From assembly GCA_902495525.1 (NCBI GenBank), contig CABUXL010000039.1:1-14172 (forward strand): a stretch of 14,172 nucleotides of DNA, given 5' to 3'. The DNA is from an uncultured Collinsella sp. (GTDB lineage: Bacteria > Actinomycetota > Coriobacteriia > Coriobacteriales > Coriobacteriaceae). The notes below the pieces were generated by a model. That model searched no databases, was not told where the DNA came from, and worked only from the letters and a program-made list of their open reading frames with translations. A program made the position numbers and the translations under genes. Within the stretch, counting starts at the first letter, position 1. Each line of letters starts with the position of its first letter. This document shows positions 11,811 to 14,172 of this stretch, piece after piece.

Positions 11811-13094
11811 ATGAGCGAGCAGACCATCGGTACGACATGTGTTCAGGGCGGCTATCACCCGGGAGATGCCGAGCCGCGTCAGGTGCCCATCTACCAGTCC
11901 ACCACGTGGAAGTACGACACGTCCGAGCACATGGGCAAGCTTTTTGACCTGGAGGAGTCGGGCTACTTCTATAGCCGTCTGCAGAACCCCACGTGCGATC
12001 TGGTTGCCGCCAAGATCTGCGAGATGGAGGGCGGCACTGCCGCGATGCTCACGAGCTCGGGCATGGCCGCGAATTTCCTTGCGATCTTTAACGTGGCCGG
12101 TGCCGGCGATCACGTAGTCGCGAGCTCTGCCATCTATGGCGGCACGTACAACTTGCTCGCCCACACCATGGGCCGTATGGGGCTGACCTGCACGTTCGTT
12201 GCCCCCGACTGCACCGATGAGGAGTTGGAGGCAGCCTTCCAACCCAACACCAAGCTCGTCTTTGGCGAGACCATCGCCAACCCCGCCCTTGCCGTGCTCG
12301 ATATTGAGCGCTTTGCCAAGGCCGCACATGACCACGGCGTGCCGCTGATGGTCGACAACACCTTCCCGACGCCCGTGATGTGCCGTCCCTTTGAGTGGGG
12401 CGCCGACATCGTTACGCACTCCACCACCAAGTACATGGATGGACATGCTGCCTACCTGGGCGGCGTGATCGTCGACCACGGCCAGTTTGACTGGATGGCC
12501 CATGCGGACAAGTTCCCGGGTCTCACCACGCCTGACGAGAGCTACCATGGCGTGACCTATGCCGAGAAGTTCGGTCGCGAGGGCGCCTTCATTACCAAGG
12601 CCACCGCGCAGCTCATGCGCGATCTTGGCCCCATGCAGAACCCGCAGGCGGCGTTCTTCTTGAACAGCTCGCTCGAGAGCCTGCATGTGCGCATGCCGCG
12701 TCATTGCGAGAACGGCCTGGCCGTTGCCAAGTTCCTGCAGAGCCATCCCAAGGTGCGCTTCGTGAGCTATCCAGGCCTGGAGGGCGACAAGTACTATGAC
12801 CTCGCTCAGAAGTACATGCCAAACGGTACCTGCGGCGTTGTGAGCTTTGGCTTTAACGGTGGTCGCGCGGCGGCCGAGACCTTTATGAAGAGCCTCAAGC
12901 TCGCCCAGATCGCCACGCATGTGGCCGACGCCCGCACCTGCTGCCTGCATCCCGCTAACGCTACGCACCGTCAGATGAACGATGAGGAGCTCATCGCCTG
13001 CGGTATCTCCGCCGACATGGTGCGCCTGTCGTGCGGCCTCGAGGACACGGCCGATCTGATTGCCGACCTTGAGCAGGCGCTCGAGCAGTGCTAG
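11811..13094 (+). CDS. O-acetylhomoserine sulfhydrylase-like PLP enzyme
   Basis: This is a 427-residue Cys/Met-metabolism PLP enzyme, likely making homocysteine from O-acetylhomoserine and sulfide in the cytosol. YSRLQNPT (54-61) is the phosphate-binding block from the neighbouring subunit, SSGMAA (82-87) binds the PLP phosphate, Y109 stacks on the ring, D182 in VDNTF contacts the PLP nitrogen, and K207 in HSTTKY carries PLP. Methionine gamma-lyases have a cysteine two residues after the stacking tyrosine (YGC); here it is YGG, as in MetY. The length also favours MetY over the shorter MetB/MetC. AAGGGAG lies 6 nt before the ATG. Methionine gamma-lyase remains possible. No metX or metA is nearby. 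Confidence 0.85.
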   Translation: MSEQTIGTTCVQGGYHPGDAEPRQVPIYQSTTWKYDTSEHMGKLFDLEESGYFYSRLQNPTCDLVAAKICEMEGGTAAMLTSSGMAANFLAIFNVAGAGDHVVASSAIYGGTYNLLAHTMGRMGLTCTFVAPDCTDEELEAAFQPNTKLVFGETIANPALAVLDIERFAKAAHDHGVPLMVDNTFPTPVMCRPFEWGADIVTHSTTKYMDGHAAYLGGVIVDHGQFDWMAHADKFPGLTTPDESYHGVTYAEKFGREGAFITKATAQLMRDLGPMQNPQAAFFLNSSLESLHVRMPRHCENGLAVAKFLQSHPKVRFVSYPGLEGDKYYDLAQKYMPNGTCGVVSFGFNGGRAAAETFMKSLKLAQIATHVADARTCCLHPANATHRQMNDEELIACGISADMVRLSCGLEDTADLIADLEQALEQC

Positions 13095-13162
13095 GCTAGC
13101 GTTCGCACAAGGCGCCGATGCTGGCAGAAAGCTTCGGTGGCCTTTCGTTCCGATTCCGTAGG

Positions 13163-13209
13163 CGGGACCCCAATTGCGACTGTTTACAGGCGATTGGGGC
13201 CCCGTTTTT
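13163..13209 (+). terminator. Intrinsic terminator of the MetY-like gene
   Basis: The arms 13163-13177 and 13190-13204 pair over 15 positions with one A-C mismatch and one G-T pair. The loop is 12 nt and five Ts follow. It lies 69 nt past the stop. Confidence 0.9.
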
Positions 13210-13235
13210 GCGTTGCGCCACTCGAAAGGATGGAT

Positions 13236-14172
13236 ATGGAGAAAACTGCAGAGCAGCTGCGCCGCGAGCATATTGCCCTAGAGGGCGACACCCATGGCAA
13301 GAACAAATGGGCGATTCTATTTACCGTGCTCATCATGACGTTTATGGTGTGTTTGGATTCGACCGTCGTGACCGTGGCGCTGCCCGTGATGCAAAAGGAG
13401 CTGGGCGTGGGCCTCGATCGCATTCAGCTGGTGAGCTCGGTGTACCTGCTTGCGACATGCGTGGCTATGTTGCCGTTTGGCCGTCTGGGTGACGTGCGCG
13501 GCAAGGTGAATGTGTTCCAGCTGGGTGTCATTGTCTTTTCGGTCGGTTCGCTGCTGTGCGGCCTTTCGGCCTCGCTTGAGGTTCTTATCCTGGCACGCAT
13601 TGTTCAGGGCGTCGGTTGCGCGGCGGCCATGGCTAACAACATGGGTATCATCACCGAGTCGTTTCCGGCGCGCGAACGAGGCCGTGCCATGGGTATTCTC
13701 GCGACCTTTGTGGCCCTCGGCATGATGTGTGGCCCCGTGCTCGGCGGCATGCTGGTGGCAAGCTTTCCCTGGGAGAGCATCTTCCTCATCAACCTGCCCA
13801 TTGGCGTGATCTCGTTTATCGTGGGGCTCTACACGCTGCCGCATGTTAGGCCAGAGGCCGGCGAACGTCCCATGCCCCTTGCCGAGGCCGCCCGTCGCTG
13901 CTTTGCAAATTCGGCCTTCACCATCAACCTTGCCTGCATGCTCATCGTGTTCGTTGGTATTGGCGCATCCGAGTTTATTCTGCCGTTCTATTTTCAGGAC
14001 GCCCACGGCTTTGGTTCTGATATCTCTGGACTACTCTTTTTGGCGCTGCCGATGGTGAATGCCTTTATCGGCCCGCTTTCGGGTACGGTTTCGGACCGTG
14101 TTGGCTGCGAGGGTCCTACGGCGGTTGGCCTGGGCGTGTACGTGTGCGGTCTCTTTGCGGTAAGCACGCTCA
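13236..14172 (+). CDS. DHA2-type MFS drug exporter, N-terminal part
   Basis: The frame starts at the ATG at 13236 and runs off the right edge, giving 312 residues. A 24-residue polar head is followed by about nine hydrophobic segments, starting at residues 25-41. CLDSTVVTVALP (39-50) is motif D1, typical of the EmrB/QacA 14-helix H+ antiporters. GRLGDVRGK (82-90) is the MFS motif A loop between helices 2 and 3, and GPVLGG (166-171) is the antiporter motif C. It would export drugs or other small molecules by proton exchange at the membrane. An in-frame ATG at 13230 lies inside the ribosome binding site GAAAGGA (13224-13230), so 13236 is preferred. It has no adjacent regulator in the window. 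The substrate is unknown. Confidence 0.9.
   Translation, partial: MEKTAEQLRREHIALEGDTHGKNKWAILFTVLIMTFMVCLDSTVVTVALPVMQKELGVGLDRIQLVSSVYLLATCVAMLPFGRLGDVRGKVNVFQLGVIVFSVGSLLCGLSASLEVLILARIVQGVGCAAAMANNMGIITESFPARERGRAMGILATFVALGMMCGPVLGGMLVASFPWESIFLINLPIGVISFIVGLYTLPHVRPEAGERPMPLAEAARRCFANSAFTINLACMLIVFVGIGASEFILPFYFQDAHGFGSDISGLLFLALPMVNAFIGPLSGTVSDRVGCEGPTAVGLGVYVCGLFAVSTL

Noticed and set aside
11811..13094. Methionine gamma-lyase as the main call
   Set aside because: The lyase cysteine after the stacking tyrosine is glycine (YGG), and the length and N-terminus fit O-acetylhomoserine sulfhydrylase better; lyase is kept as an alternative.

Overview
The window reads as a GC-rich, Gram-positive actinobacterial chromosome segment. 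Protein sequences, strong GAAAGG-type ribosome binding sites and a class A RNase P RNA point to a gut Coriobacteriia of the Collinsella type; this taxonomic call is inference from sequence style, not from a database search. Most of the window is housekeeping and amino-acid metabolism. I see no CRISPR array, prophage, transposase gene or defence locus.

Layout: 1-310 (-) is the 5' part of a Cof-type HAD phosphatase. 311-864 is a long leader region that ends at argG (865-2091, +). It holds a 24-codon ORF (585-659) with a strong ribosome binding site and six arginine codons, four of them CGA, so it looks like an arginine attenuation leader. A structured spacer and a 56-aa small ORF (2325-2495) lie between argG and argH (2614-4044). 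Then come a terminator, a structured gene-free stretch with an 18-bp tandem repeat, ndk (4429-4833), a terminator cluster, and rpiB on the minus strand (5011-5478).

Divergent from rpiB is a CyuA/UPF0597-type [4Fe-4S] L-cysteine desulfidase gene (5750-7069). Next are a HAD hydrolase on minus (7259-8017), ribosomal protein S1 (8334-9500), the RNase P RNA (about 9840-10203), a YigZ/IMPACT-family gene (10431-11066), a C_GCAxxG_C_C-family gene on minus (11135-11581), an O-acetylhomoserine sulfhydrylase-like gene (11811-13094), and the 5' part of a DHA2-type MFS exporter (13236 to the window end).

How the genes work together: ArgG and ArgH catalyse the last two steps of arginine synthesis. The CyuA-like enzyme would release sulfide from cysteine, and the MetY-like enzyme would fix sulfide into homocysteine. 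The two are 4.7 kb apart and not in one operon, so a link is only a metabolic inference.

The two most interesting non-coding signals are (i) the arginine-rich leader ORF before argG, and (ii) two copies, at 7102-7214 and 10211-10323, of a roughly 110-nt hairpin element. The copies share sequence in the internal loops, while the closing stem has changed almost completely with pairing kept. That pattern suggests a conserved structured RNA or a REP-like hairpin element.
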